Origin: Athripsodes cinereus | Taxonomy: Eukaryota; Arthropoda; Insecta; Trichoptera; Leptoceridae | Assembly (NCBI GenBank): GCA_947579605.1 | Contig: OX388305.1 | Span: 30,207,542-30,271,541, forward strand | Length of the DNA stretch: 64,000 nucleotides | Direction: 5' to 3' | Part shown: positions 23,015-35,750 of the stretch, piece by piece | Numbering within the stretch: the stretch's first letter is position 1 | How the letters are laid out: every line of letters starts with the position of its first letter | The notes under the pieces: generated by a model | Told to the model about the DNA's origin: nothing | What the model saw: the letters and a program-made list of their open reading frames with translations, nothing else | Databases searched by the model: none | Made by a program: the position numbers and the translations under genes

Positions 23015-23689
23015 TACTTTTAATTGTAATTTTATAGCATAAGATATAATATGCAGCTTATGAACTTTATATTTTAAATAGAGTTTAAAATTATTTAATT
23101 CCCATTTGGAAAGTAACGATTAAATATATTATATAATAATTTTATAACAATGATTTTTTTTATCTTTAATAGTTAGTTATTTTATAATAGTATGTAGGTA
23201 TAGTAATTATCAGATAATTTCATATCACCGTAACAATAAATCGTAGTTGGTAGGTAGGTTGGTATGTGAAATACTTCTATTTGTTTATTATATTGAAACA
23301 GTAATTCTATTATTCCATTGTTTTAGCACCTGCTATTTTATTAGATGTATTTGTAAGATCTACGATAACTTTATAAACTACTTAATTGAGTTATTCGACG
23401 TATTCAAACCGAGGTGCTGCTGTATTAAAACTTGAATATGATATTATTTTCTTGCGTTGCGATGTTGGTCGGTGAAAGACTTGAGGAAAAAAGGCGAAAC
23501 AACACTTAAGATGGCTTAAATGATTTATCTACAAACGTAGATAAATCATGATATTATACTTTAAATAACACACAGTTTTCTTTTCACTAAGATTTATTCT
23601 AACCTCGAGCGCTTTCGTCAATGTTAATGAATTGACATTTTCAAGAGAACTAAAACAAAAGTTTAATTTAATTTAATAAAAATTTAATA

Positions 23690-23868
23690 AAAAGACATCT
23701 TACATCTTAAATAATTCAGCGATGAGGTTTGCCACCCATCCTGAATGTCTTGATTTTATATTGGCACGAAGAGGACAGTTTGCATGTTTCTTACATGCAG
23801 CTGATCTGCTGGCTACCCCACTTGTGGGATATGCCGTGATGGTATAGTAGTAGTAGTAGTAATAAAAA
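23690..23868 (+). repeat. Short interspersed repeat, family C, inside the inverted repeat
   Basis: Contains 'gccacccatcctgaatgtct', 'gcatgtttcttacatgcagc' and 'tggctaccccacttgtggga', ending in 'gccgtgatggta' and a (TAG)n tail. Very close to the copy at 43200-43420. Confidence 0.8.
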
Positions 23869-23881
23869 GTTTAATCAAAAG

Positions 23882-23920
23882 ATAATTGTACTAGGAAGAA
23901 TTTCTTCCTAGTACAATTAT
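23882..23920. repeat. Perfect 19-bp hairpin with a 1-nt loop
   Basis: The arm ataattgtactaggaagaa (23882-23900) is exactly complementary to 23902-23920. Confidence 0.95.
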
Positions 23921-24964
23921 CCCAACTCCACCCCTATCCACTAATCCTGCTATCATACACGCCCACCCTACCCTACCCCCCCCCCCCTCTTTTGTATTTC
24001 TCATTGTAAGACATTAACTTTTGTTTTAGTTCTCTTGAAAATGTCAATTCATTAACATTGACGAAAGCGCTCGAGGTTAGAATAAATCTTAGTGAAAAGA
24101 AAACTGTGTGTTATTTAAAGTATAACATCATCATAATGAATTTTCACTCTGTGAATGTACAAACTTTAGAATTATTAGTAGATAAATCATTTAAACCATC
24201 TTAGATAAAGACTCAAAATCCTGCAATAAGGAATATAATAACTATCATACCAAATATTTTCACGACTTGTAATAGACTGCGGTCTAACAATAACTTCTAC
24301 GGGTCAATAAAATATCAAATGGCTACGTTTTGGACATTTAATTAGCATATCTGAGTTTCGAAATCTGCTGCATAAACCTATTATATTTTTTTGACATACC
24401 CATTATTTTTATTTCAATTAGTATTACTTTCATGCTTGGATGATCATTTGAATTATTAATCCCTTATTTTTATATTCCACATATTATTTTATCTACTTCA
24501 TTATAAATATAAATATTATTTTTAAATTAAAATTTATTATTTAAACCTACTTTATTTATATGTTATGTATTTTAAAATTAATATATTTTTATAATTAATC
24601 CGATTAATTAATAAACATTATCTTTTATATTATACATTATTATTACTGTTTTTTATTAACAAAAAAACCCAAAACATGTTTTGACGTAATTTTGTATTGA
24701 TGCAAAAGCAGCAGAATTCCATAATTGGTTTAAATTGAATCAAGCGTTTCATTTTACTATAGGATAAACAAACACGAGATAGATATTTTTCGATTTCTTC
24801 TTCTCGACTTCTTCGATAGATAATGACTAAAAAGTCTAAAGATGTATTTTTCGTGTTTGTTTCATTTATCAGTTACTATATTGAAAATAGAAAACAACAC
24901 AAATAAATTATTGAAAAAATATTGCAATCAAAATATGTGGTATAAAAGCATGTGTACAGAAAAT

Positions 24965-25045
24965 ACTAAATTGCGGACTTAACGCAATTGCGATTTCTTT
25001 CAACTTATCCAGAAAAATAAAGAAATAAATAATAACAGAAAAAAA
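24965..25045 (-). mobile_element. Degraded LINE 3' tail (minus)
   Basis: 'gcggacttaacgc', 'gcgatttctttcaactt' and 'ccagaaaaataaa' align with the better preserved tail at 50375-50560. Short and diverged. Confidence 0.5.
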
Positions 25046-25138
25046 TTGCAGATATTTGTTGTTGATATTGGCCAGACAGCCCTTTTAGGCTGCCGCTTAT
25101 ATGCCACTTCCTGTGTGGACAAATTGGCTAGTGTAGAA

Positions 25139-25530
25139 TCAAAACTATACTATACTATACCTCACGCCGTGTCCCAAGTGGGGTAGGCAGAGAGAACGGA
25201 ACGCCAAACAGATCTATCTTTACACACTTCCTTCGCTTCCTCCACATTCATACAGTTTCTCATACACGCACGTCGGTTCCTCTTACTCAACACGCGGCCG
25301 TCCTTGAGAATTTGATCCACGTGATCAAGCCACGTGGTTCTCGGACGCCCGCGTTTCCTCACACCCTTTCTTTCAGATAAGTATATCCTCTTTGTCACTC
25401 TTACCTCGTTCATTCGTTCAACATGCCCAAACCACCGTAGTTTATTCACGCGCATTCTGTCCACAACACTCTTCTTGCATCCGCTCATTCTTCACTCTAT
25501 CACGCAGCGTTTTACCAACCATGATGGAAT
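25139..25530 (-). pseudogene. RTE-type LINE 3' fragment with open C-terminal RT region
   Basis: An open minus-strand frame (25488 down to 25162) reads RMRVNKLRWFGHVERM, then KRGRPRTTWLDHVDQILKDG and ends SVWRSVLSAYPTWDTA. The element ends in several TATAC/GTATA units at 25139-25160. The frame is intact for 108 codons, but the RT core is missing, so it is a 5'-truncated copy. Confidence 0.88.
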
Positions 25531-25547
25531 TGAGTTTACTTAAAAAT

Positions 25548-25665
25548 TAATGTACCATCACCCATCCTGAACTTGATAACTTTTATCAACACGGAGAGGA
25601 CGACTTGCATGTTAAATATTTGCAATTCGTGTCCCACCCGTAAGAAGTGCACTGATGGTATGAAT
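25548..25665 (+). repeat. Short interspersed repeat, family C (diverged)
   Basis: 'cacccatcctgaac', 'ggagaggacgacttgcatg' and 'actgatggtatgaatg' recall the family, with larger gaps than other copies. It lies directly beside the RTE-type fragment. Confidence 0.5.
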
Positions 25666-26999
25666 GAACGAATGAATTTGTTTTTTTTTATTATACCTAC
25701 ACATTACAATTAAGTTCTTAGGAAAACTACGAGACTACATCCTGTGATTATTCGAGGTATGGAAAATAATTTTAATGAAGATAAATCGAATATCTCCGGT
25801 GGATTCAACAAAAGGCAACATAGCAACATATAAGTAAGTACTGAATATTTACATATAGAAAAATCTTTTTCGTCTCTTTAGTACGTGTTGCCATAAATAA
25901 AAACCAAGAAACCAGTGTTTTACGAAAGAAAATACTTTCTTATGCATCAATAATACCTATTGTAAATAAATAAAATCTAAGACTCTTAAATTATTAACCC
26001 AAGATTATAATATATAGCCTGGTGTTGTGCTTGTGCTGGAATAACAATAATCTTCAGGGTAACTAGGCATATAACATAGATACTCTAGGGTGGAATCCAC
26101 ACATAAATATAATATATATTTATGTCCGTTCATATATACGTACATATTTATGTCCTAAATAGACTAAGAAATTAGAAAAGACAGAAGTAAATTAATACAC
26201 TCTATCCGAGGGGTCTCATCCTCTGGGCAGGACTTAAGTTAAACCATTGTAAATATCTTATATATTTATTAAGATATCACAGTTTTAATAAGACCATGTC
26301 ACAAAATTTCCAAAAAAATATATGAAAATCTAAAGGTGTACTAAATAGTTACATTCATGGTCAAATATTTTTGACCATGTATATACTTACTTTTAGTTAC
26401 TTAAATATGGGCATCTGGGTTGTCAAACTTCATGTAGATATCTATCAATTTTTTCTATAAATATATATGAATGTGGGGTATCAAACATCAAGTTTTCCCA
26501 TTGAGAAGAAGTATTTACTCCTTTTTTCCCCCGTTAGCGCTTAATCCATATATAAATAAAATTATATATGTAGTTTGACATCATATATACCTGCACAGTA
26601 ATATTTTTATTTGAACTCAATGCTGGATTACAATTGTTAGTTTATAATATTATGTTAATGATTGAAGTACCTCACGATCTTCTCACCGTCACGACTCTTC
26701 AATCAATCTCACGTACCATGTCCTCTCTCTCTCTCTCACTCCATACTTCCTTTCTTCCTATATAATATGTTTACTACAGACAGAACAATGCTATGCCCTA
26801 CCGCCTACAATTGCTACTCCAATACTCATACTACCACTTAACATTCAACACAATATCAACGATGTCACGGTAGGTATAATTATATTTTAAATAAATATTT
26901 TTATACTAATAAAGAAATCGAGTAAGGTATTAGAATCTAAATGCATTAAGAAAACTTTGCATAAAAACTCCATGGATTACATAATGATGATTTCTTTAG

Positions 27000-27480
27000 C
27001 GCAAAAGCGCGCTTGTTAGGTTAATTGGAGCATTAACCTAAAAAGCGCGGGTTATGTTGGAAGTGGGATACCTTCACTTTGTTCCCGAATGTTGTTATAG
27101 ATTGGTGTTTTCGAAGGTCCTTAGGGAGTTGACTCCAGTTGACAGGTTTCACGACGCTAAAAGTACTTTCGTATAAGTAGGCTTTGATGGTCTCGTTTAA
27201 CATATTGGTGGGTGTTTTGTTTAGCGTAGGGGTCTACTTGTAGATAGGTACTTTGAGAACAGAGCTCAAAAAGAGATTAAGATGCCATATTATTGGCAGC
27301 CTTGCAGATCATAATACATAGTTTGTATTGTACCCTTCCATCCATTTTCAGTCAGTGCAACTTTTTCAGCAAACGTGCAGTGTAACCGCCATTGTCCTCG
27401 CGAAAAATGAGCTTTGCAGCTCGATTGAATGCCATTATGAACGGTTAAGTTAGATCTGTAGCTGTCCAACATACAGCATT
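27000..27480 (-). pseudogene. Non-LTR retrotransposon fragment
   Basis: On the minus strand, blocks read SSCKAHFSRGQWRLHC, NETIKAYLYESTFSVVK and VNWSQLPKDLRKHQSITTFG. The last matches the 'WN.LP..vR...s...Fk' end of RT ORFs. Frameshifts and stops intervene. The exact clade is not clear. Confidence 0.6.
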
Positions 27481-27579
27481 TGTACTGGGTAGGTCCACTC
27501 TAAATAATTAATAGACATGAATAAGTTTGATACAATATATTATAATATCTAAATTACTCCCAAATTAGTGAATGGTTTT

Positions 27580-27660
27580 ATTTTATTTTATTTTTTTATT
27601 TACATATATTCACGGCGTTAGCCTTTGACATGTTTACAATCAAATCAGAATAGAGAACAG
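27580..27660 (-). mobile_element. LINE 3' tail (minus)
   Basis: The reverse complement reads 'aacatgtcaaaggctaacgc' then 'cgtgaatatatgtaaata' and an A/T-rich run. It matches the tail of the + copy at 37900-38020 (acatgtaaaaggctcacgcc). Confidence 0.65.
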
Positions 27661-28048
27661 CAACATGACAAAAAAGTTACAATTAATGTGTCGAATCAAA
27701 AATAGTCATACTGGTAAAATACACGTATATAATACAATTCTTATAAATATGTCAAAATAAAATATTCAAACAGGTCATTTTAAGTAGAGGATTCATAAAT
27801 ATAAAGTCATACAAGTTTTGAATAATACAAAGTATGTAAAGTGAAAAAAATAGTTCCACTTCACTTCAAAAGTAAAATACAACAGTAAAACGATAACAAA
27901 ATAATGTTAAATTTAATACTACAAATGCAATGGTCGCCTATCCAACAGTTCAAGACTATCTATGCCATGTTCAACGGCATTGAACGCCACGCTTATATCG
28001 AGAAAAGTTACAAAAGCTATAGATATCTCTACGAGCTACATCCTTTAT

Positions 28049-28265
28049 CAGCAGGGTTACTCTCGACAAAACTAAACACGATCTTAATCTAGTCTTGATC
28101 TTGATCATACGACGCACGAAGGGGCTATGGTCAAAAACACTGCGCTGCCGCTAACGCGCGATCGGTTTGCATGTATTTTTGGCCAATAGTCACTTCGTGC
28201 GTCGTATGATCAAGATCAAGACTAGATTAAGATCGTGTTTAGTTTTGTCAAGAGTAGCCCTGCTG
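28049..28265. mobile_element. Foldback element with about 90-bp arms
   Basis: Left arm from cagcagggttactct to ggctatggtcaaaaac; right arm is its near complement ending agagtagccctgctg. The loop is locally GC-rich (gcgctgccgctaacgcgcga). No target duplication is obvious, so the ends may be eroded or the palindrome may extend into the target. Confidence 0.8.
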
Positions 28266-31200
28266 GTCCAAAACAAGATTTGTAAGGGCGGATTCAGTGG
28301 AGTAGTGCATCTTGTAAAATACGTAAATATTTGCAAATATTAAAAATAAATGTAATGTATTTTATGCAAAAAATTGGTACCTTTTACGAAATATTCTATT
28401 CGAAGTATTGAACACTGTAACTCTAACTACAAAGGTTAGTTGGTAAGTAACTATTTGAAAAGGGAGACCAAGATTTCTTAGAAGGAACAAATGAATAAAA
28501 TTATTATGTTTCCTCACGACTTGAACGTTTTTGTAGATACTTGCTTCTCGAAGGTTCAGAGGCAGTTACATCTTACAGCATTACTGTAAATATAATTTAT
28601 GTGCTTTAGAGTGTTATTACCATTAGGTTTTTGGAACTTTATACATACTCATTGACAACTTACTTACCTTAATTATATGAAAATTTAAATAAAAAGTAGA
28701 AGACAAGGAAAAATGGAAAGCGGTAAGACACCAATGTCTTGTTATTTAATGTGTTGTTTATATTTACTTATTTGTATGCAGTTTTTAACTGATAGAACTG
28801 TCAATATACATAGTCTCTGCAGATGGTAGTCAAAGTGTTATTGCTCCTATTACGTAAACCAGATTGATGTTATTTGTTTGACTAGCAGCTAGTATAACAG
28901 CTGGATCATGGCTAGTATAGAGTAGTAAATGTTATGGGGCAGACCTACATAATAATGGGTGACAGTACAGTGCAACAGACTGTCATCATGGTATGTATGA
29001 ACAGGATTAGGTCTTGTAGGAAAATGAACAATTTTGTTATTTGAGGAGTTTCTATCTAATACAATATATAGGAACATCAATATTATTCATGAGCACTAAC
29101 TATACATCACAAAATCACTCGAATCTAGCAATGCATAAATATAAAAAAAACACATAAAGGTATATATTTTTGTAAACCACATTTATAGTTGTTATCTGTT
29201 ATGTGCTTTTACCAATAAATAAAATAAAAATTAAGTAAAAGAAATAATGGGTGCTTTATGGAATTTTTCATAAAACTGGCTACTTGATATTATGTAGACA
29301 TGGTAGGTTTTTATGATTTTCAAAGCTAATACATAGCCGCATGAAAAGATTAGAGAAAAATTAACACTAGCTAGATTATGGGAAGCAGTTGATTACGAAG
29401 GATATTGAAGAACTTTGAAGTGGTCTATAGTTAACAGTGGAGAGAAAAAGTCTATCGTAAAGTAAATAAGTAAGATACTTTATGAATTCCCCGATTACTC
29501 GCTATCAATTAATTAATTGCCTTTGGGAATAAAATCAAATAAATAATACCTTTTGGTTATACAAGTATTTTAATGATGAGAATAAATGCATTTTATTCAT
29601 ATAAAAGATGATTTGCATACTATGAAAATATTTAAATCAATCAATCAGATATAATATGTACGCATACAATAATATATAACTGTTAACGCAGGAATTGTGA
29701 AGTCCAACGGATAATAATGTCCATAGAAATAAAGAAATTATACAAACCGTTGTGTCCCAGTTCGCTGACATAACATAACATAATACAATAATATTATAAT
29801 GTGGGTACTTGCTATAAGTTTGTAGGTAGGTATTATTATTATTATGAAGGTGTTGCTTAGTGCTATTACTGACATTACATTGACGTGTGATGTAACAATA
29901 GAACGAGAAAACTTTATAATGCTATTATTAGGAATATTGCCAAGCAGTAAGCACACAAATATTACACTATGTATCTACTGCAGGTACAATATCCAACATA
30001 AAACTATTCATTGTGCATTACCCATAATCATCTATCTATTGTATTTATCTTTATGTCATCTCTTCACGAAGGCTTTTTTCTTCAAACATTGAATTCTCAA
30101 AAAACTGTAGAGCTGCTAGTTGTCTGAAACAAGCATTTTTTTCTCGTTTGAATTCATAATCCCTAATCTATGTTTTCCTTATTCTTCTTGGTTACCCAAG
30201 AATGAATGAAGCTACTTCAAATCGGCGAAATTTTATGCCGCAATGGGTAACTTGTATATAGATAAATCAGCTTCATTTGTTTATAAAAGTTATTTAAGGT
30301 GATTAGGTCAATTCTCGTCGACTTAAGGAGACAATGATATTGAGTAAGGTAGACAATTTATTTTTATTGCTTGAAAATCATGAGCCATCATTGTCGTTGG
30401 AGAGATGAGAAATAGTATAATGGTAACCAACTAAAAAGTCTTGTAAGATTTTGCAGCAGAGCAGAGACGTCATTCAGTTTACTAATATTGCAAACGAGAC
30501 ACATTGTTATCATAACATTTAGGTAGGTTCTGTTAGTTTCCACGGTCTGTAATCCACTCTTGTTACATTTGTATCACTACTCGTATAATATTATTCAGAC
30601 GATGGGATATGTTAAGTAAAACAAGTATCGAGTAATCGTATTAGGAATTAAACGCAATCAAAATGTAAATGGATTAAGAAAACTCTGAATGAAACTTATA
30701 ATTCTATGAATTAAGTTATTTTTTCAGCGCCGTTTAATGGAGCATTCACTTCAAAGTATGTTGTTATAGGTTGAGTAAATATCGAGAATTCATCGGATAT
30801 TTTTCAATCTTGATCCAATAAATTTTGTGATATTTTTTTCCTGCAGCAGATTAAACACAGCCGTCATTTGAATTCCTGTAAATCACTTGTCGTTTTTATT
30901 GTTGTTGTTTATCTCGTTTTTACATTAAATTTACTTTCTTATTTGCCTTTCATAAATAATTTATTATTACTCTATATAATTTTTGTTTTGTCATAATCCA
31001 CGCATTTTTACAAAACGAATAACATCTATTTTTGTAGATATAGTCGCTTCTATGAGATTTCATGTGATTTCGTTGGAAGATATCCACGATAAATATCCCA
31101 TTGTCTAAATAGCGCCTCTCTTATAACACTACTTTTTATTGTTAAGAGGTACAGTTGGTAGGTACAATGTAACATGACGTTCCTATGAGAGTATGAGTGT

Positions 31201-31499
31201 TATTATTTGACCGTTGCTGTTGCTTATGTTGACTACCTATTCAGTATTCATATCTGGAATCTAATTCACATTGTTGTGAATTTTATTCAATGCACCGATA
31301 ACTAGTGTTCAATTTATGCACAAAGTTTATATCAATGTGTACCTACTTACTTGATATTCATCGGTTAGTTTCAGTTTATAGCTAGATACGAGTTTCTTTG
31401 TTTACAAATTGTAACTAATGTCGATTATGCAAAAGTTAATACAAATTATGAAAAAAAACATTATGTTGTATAAGAGTAAAATAGACTACACATATAGAT

Positions 31500-31935
31500 A
31501 CTTACTTACTGCTAGCCTTCTTCTCTCCACTGCTGAATATAGGCCTCTTCAAAACTTTTCCAGATTTTTCGATCTCGAGCAACTCGACACCACTGTTTTC
31601 CCATAACTTGGACAATATCGTCGCCCCATCTTTTTTGGGGTCTTCCAACACTTCTTTTGTCCTCCCACAGCCTCCATTCAAAAATTCTGGAAGTCCACCT
31701 GCCATCCTCTCGCCTTGCCGCATGACCAGCCCATTGCCATTTCAGCTTGGAGACTTTATCTACAATGTCGACAACTTTTGTCTTTTGTTGGATCGTTTCG
31801 TTTCTTATTTTGTCTCTCAAGTTAATGCCTAGCATTTGTCTCTCCATGTCACGCTGTACACACCTCAGTTTCCGTTTATTCGCAAGTGTTAGCGTCATAG
31901 TCTCTAGCCCATATGTATATAGATACATCGATGTA
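31500..31935 (-). pseudogene. LINE fragment: C-terminal RT region
   Basis: An open minus frame reads ETMTLTLANKRKLRCVQRDM, QMLGINLRDKIRN, LKWQWAGHAAR, SVGRPQKRWGDDI and ends near EEAYIQQWREEG. This is the 'W.GH..R' plus 'GRP..RW.DDI' region of RTE/CR1-like endonuclease-RT proteins. A different family from the copies at 25 and 54 kb. The catalytic RT core is absent. Confidence 0.85.
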
Positions 31936-32730
31936 TAAATATAAACACATAGCATTGAATTTAGATATAATATTATATAAATATATCTACTTTTATTGCA
32001 CAATAAAAGATGATATAATATGTACAAAATGCCTAATAAATAAAATAAGCAAAAAAAAAAATAGATAGTGTTAGGAGATAGGAGAAGAATTTATATACTT
32101 TGGTCCACACGAGAATCTTAAAATGGTTTGTTTGAGAAATAAGTCATCGGACGTTTGGTTCTCTTTGCCTACCTAATAATAAATGGGACAGGCAGGCTAC
32201 ATAGGATATCAGATATGTAGTAGATATTGAAAATGAACTAGACATCATAGGCAGGTACTTATATGATGAAATTTTAGTGGTAGGTTTATCAAAATAATAT
32301 CACGTTTGTATACAATATTGTCGATCACATTCATTTATAATGGATAGTCTTGTAAGTAAATGTCAAATTGAAATTAAATACATTCGTACCAGAATGTGTA
32401 CTGACAAATTATTATGCAAATGTAATTAGTTGCTTGGAGATAGATGTAAAGTGGAGCACTCACAGAATGCATCTCGAGGTAGGTACTCGTATCTACATAA
32501 TGTATCGTATTTCCTCACAGAGAGGCAATTAGGTTTATTACAGTGTCACGTCATATTAATAAGATTATATTCAATTACTCTATTATATTACTCAATAAAA
32601 TATTTTCAATGGACCGAAAAAAAGTGTGTGGAACTTTAATTTCAATATAATAAATAAATTATAAGTGTCTATTGATAAATCTTATACAAAATATGTAAAA
32701 TGGTAGCTAATTTACACTTAATTATGTTGC

Positions 32731-32990
32731 AAGGGCGGTCGGTGAGGCGCGGAGGTAACGCTCTTGCCTTCGAGTCACGAGGTCCCGGGTTCGATTCCCG
32801 GCCAGGGCAAAGTGAAGAATGACTTTTTACAAATTGTCCTGGGTCTGGGTATTACATGTATATGACATGTTTAGTGCATTGTATATGTGTATCGTCGCGT
32901 TAGTACCAATGATACAAGATTCATCTTAATTTGGGACTAGCTCGATCTGTGTGAATTGTTTATGTAAGTACATATTATGTCTATGTATGT
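32731..32990 (+). mobile_element. tRNA-derived SINE, family A
   Basis: The head 32731-32812 has an A-box-like 'tgaggcgcggaggt' and a perfect B-box (GGTTCGATTCC), but its ends (gggcggt vs cagggca) do not form an acceptor stem, so it is not a working tRNA. The body contains 'cctgggtctgggtatt' and 'aatttgggactagctcga', common in insect SINEs. Confidence 0.85.
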
Positions 32991-33695
32991 TATAATGATG
33001 GTGTACTTGATATTGTCAGATGTAAATTATAGGGATTTTCTAGTTGCCTGATTTTTTGAGCAAGGTTTTTCCATTACCTTTTTTTATCTGGGTACCTATA
33101 ATATATAAAAAATTGACTCTTTCCTTTATTTATGTATAAGAAAAGATATTTGTTGAGTTTTTATTGGGTTTGACTGGAGTGTAATTTGTAAGTAGGTTTA
33201 TTTAATTGTTGGATCTTAATAGAAAGAAAATCACAGTAAATTTGTATGCATATTACCAGAGGGTTAAATTTAAGAAATTGTCACCAACCATTAAGTACAT
33301 ATTAGATTAAGTAAGTAATTACACTGAAATTTGTTACATTATCTAAAATTCATATGCTACTATTATTTTATCAAATATAATAACGGACGTTTCCGTTATT
33401 GTCATTTTCTCATCTAAAGTATCTAACTGCTTACAGTATCTAATTGTATGATATCAAAAATATTAATGCCAACTAACCGTCATAAGTGTATCTGGAAAAG
33501 CTCTGATGATTAAATTAAAGTTAATTTATCTCATTTATAAGCTTAACTAGTTTATAGGAGTTCATGTAGGAAATTACTTTAGTAAACAGTTAACTGATTT
33601 ATGAAATGATTTAATTTGTTTAGTCTGATGTGATTGCCCGTTTATATTTATTTCCTCTTATCGACCGACGGTTCTTGGTGGAAGTTCATATTAAT

Positions 33696-33881
33696 AATTT
33701 TTAAATGAAACACGATATCTATGTAGTTATTCCACTATTGACTTTATTCATTTTGCGAGCCGGCTTTCAAGAGCTCCGCTCTCATCGTCAGGCAAAAGTA
33801 AAAAACTTTTTTGAAAGCCGGCTTGCAAAATTAATAAAATCAATAGTGAAATAACTAGATATCGTGTTTCATTTAAAAATT
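33696..33881. mobile_element. Foldback with hammerhead-like core, Penelope-like terminus
   Basis: Arms of about 70 bp (aatttttaaatgaaacacga ... gagccggctttcaa) flank an unpaired centre. On the minus strand the centre reads CTGACGA, a 6-bp stem with GGA loop (gagagc/gctctt), then GAAA and GCCGGC. This is the CUGANGA-stem-GAAA order of hammerhead motifs described in Penelope-like elements. Confidence 0.65.
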
Positions 33882-35106
33882 AGAGGACATTTTTTTTTTG
33901 AAATATATTTAAAAAAGGTAAAAAAAAATATTAAGATATTCTTCAAGTTAAAACATATTATGAATTTAAAAAAAATGTGAGGTTCGTAAATTAAGTAAAA
34001 ATGTGTAAAATACAAGAGCTTTTAGAAATATTTGTGTCAGAATTTAATTCTCAAATGCATTTCAAATATTCTGCTTATTTGTGAATAAATTCTCATAATG
34101 AAATTTTTATCTTCAGCGCCATGGATATTTGTCATTAATTTAATTATCCATAGAAAAAGTCAATATTTATATTATAAACATAAGACCTAAAACCTTCAGG
34201 TCATATCTGAAGCATAATAATAAAAAATCAACGCATTGTTGACGTATTGTTTTATAAAAATTAGAAAACAAAATAAAATTACCTATATAATACTAATTAA
34301 ATTGTCTTTGAATTTACAAGCATTTATATGGAAGAGAGAAATGTTTATTTCAATACTTTGACATTCTCATGCCACAATATTGTTAATATTTTTCACAATA
34401 AAGTTTGTTTCAAAGCTGATGTATTTACTTGATTAAACAAAGGTTGACATCTATTGTCATACGACAATAATGTAATCTTATTATGTGACAATATTATGTA
34501 CATGATAATATGGTGAACATGTTGGCCCGGCCACAACATAATGCTATGTCATTTTGTTAGATTCGGTTAGTGATTTGCCTACTTGTACTATATTTAGCAT
34601 TAGTACAATAGGATAGTTAATTGTTGGAAAAATCCGGTGTGATTCGCTATACAGGGACGATGGATAGGTAGACATGTATCAGATCTAATTAGTCAATGAT
34701 AAATATTCGAGGCTATTCATATGAGAATTGAAAATATTATCAAAGCCATGTAGGCATACAATATCAATATAGATATTTACCTGGTAGGCACTGAATATAA
34801 TATTCCTTTAGGTAATATTCTTATCTTTTTATTAACACATACATAGACATACTTACCAACCTGCATGCTTTTTTTATAATACTATTTGACAAATGTTAGG
34901 TATGTAGATATGTAGAGTGGGTTTTACAATTGGATACTTTGTATGTTTTTTTATATGCAATACACCTACCTAATAATCTTTCATGTAAATTGCAAATGAA
35001 ATGAAGTCATGGTAAAAAAAAAAACGTTTCAGCATACCAAATAATTACATTATAATATATACCTTCTTCCCTTTATCCGAGTTGAGTTGGGACCTCTTTG
35101 TGCCTA

Positions 35107-35373
35107 CACTGAGAAAAATACTAACGAAATTTCACAACGAATCATTGGTACGTACTATCATATTAGGACCAGAGATAGTAAAACGATTCATTAGTACGAA
35201 TCTATAATATTAACTTTTCGTAAACACATCCTTGGTTATTTTACCAACGACTTGTTTGCGAAATGTTAATATTATAGATTCGTACTAATGAATCGTTTGT
35301 ACTATCTTTGGTCCTGATCTGATAGTACGTACCAATGATTCGTTGTGAAATTTCGTTAGTAGTTTTCTCAGTG
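35107..35373. mobile_element. CACTGAG foldback MITE, 267 bp
   Basis: Same termini as the copy at 10195-10367, flanked by TA (35105-35106, 35374-35375). It has an extra interior segment with the inverted words ctataatattaac / gttaatattatag around ttggttattttaccaacga. Confidence 0.88.
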
Positions 35374-35750
35374 TAGGTAATTACTTCAGGAATTTCAGTC
35401 AATTTATAAAAAATAAAATTAATTATACTCTGACATACTCATGTTACAAAACGCTTAAGCAATATCTACCTTGCAGTTTGTATTTCAGTAGGAATACCTA
35501 TTAGTAAAAATTATTACCCCCAAAAATTCAATTCCATATTTTTAATCAGTAATTTTATTAATGAAATCAATGTCATATTAATTATTATCAATACTTTGAA
35601 TTGGGAGTAAGTGTTATAAGTAATCGCAATTGTAATTTAAAAAAATGATGATGAATTTTGCTGCTTTTTATCAATTTCATTATTTGCTCCTAATGATAGT
35701 TGACACTTAACCTCTGTCTTCACAGTAAGTTAATATTATTTTCGACACAG

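Larger units (their letters stand above)
23506..24204. mobile_element. Large inverted repeat, probably Penelope-like element termini
   Basis: The left arm 23506-23673 is the reverse complement of the right arm of about 24014-24204 (ends ttaagatgg / ccatctta). Both carry 'gacgaaagcgctcgagg' downstream of a small stem, an arrangement like the hammerhead-type motif of Penelope-like element terminal repeats. The centre holds a family C repeat (23690-23868), a perfect 19-bp hairpin and a C-rich tract. No ORF remains. The family assignment is inference. Confidence 0.65.

Noticed and set aside
20890..26260. Possible shared repeat at 20900 (gagatctcatcttgtaggca) and 26200 (ggggtctcatcctctgggca)
   Set aside because: Similarity is limited to about 35 bp and could be chance or a very old repeat.
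32731..32812. tRNA gene
   Set aside because: It has good internal promoter boxes, but the ends cannot pair as an acceptor stem and a SINE body follows.
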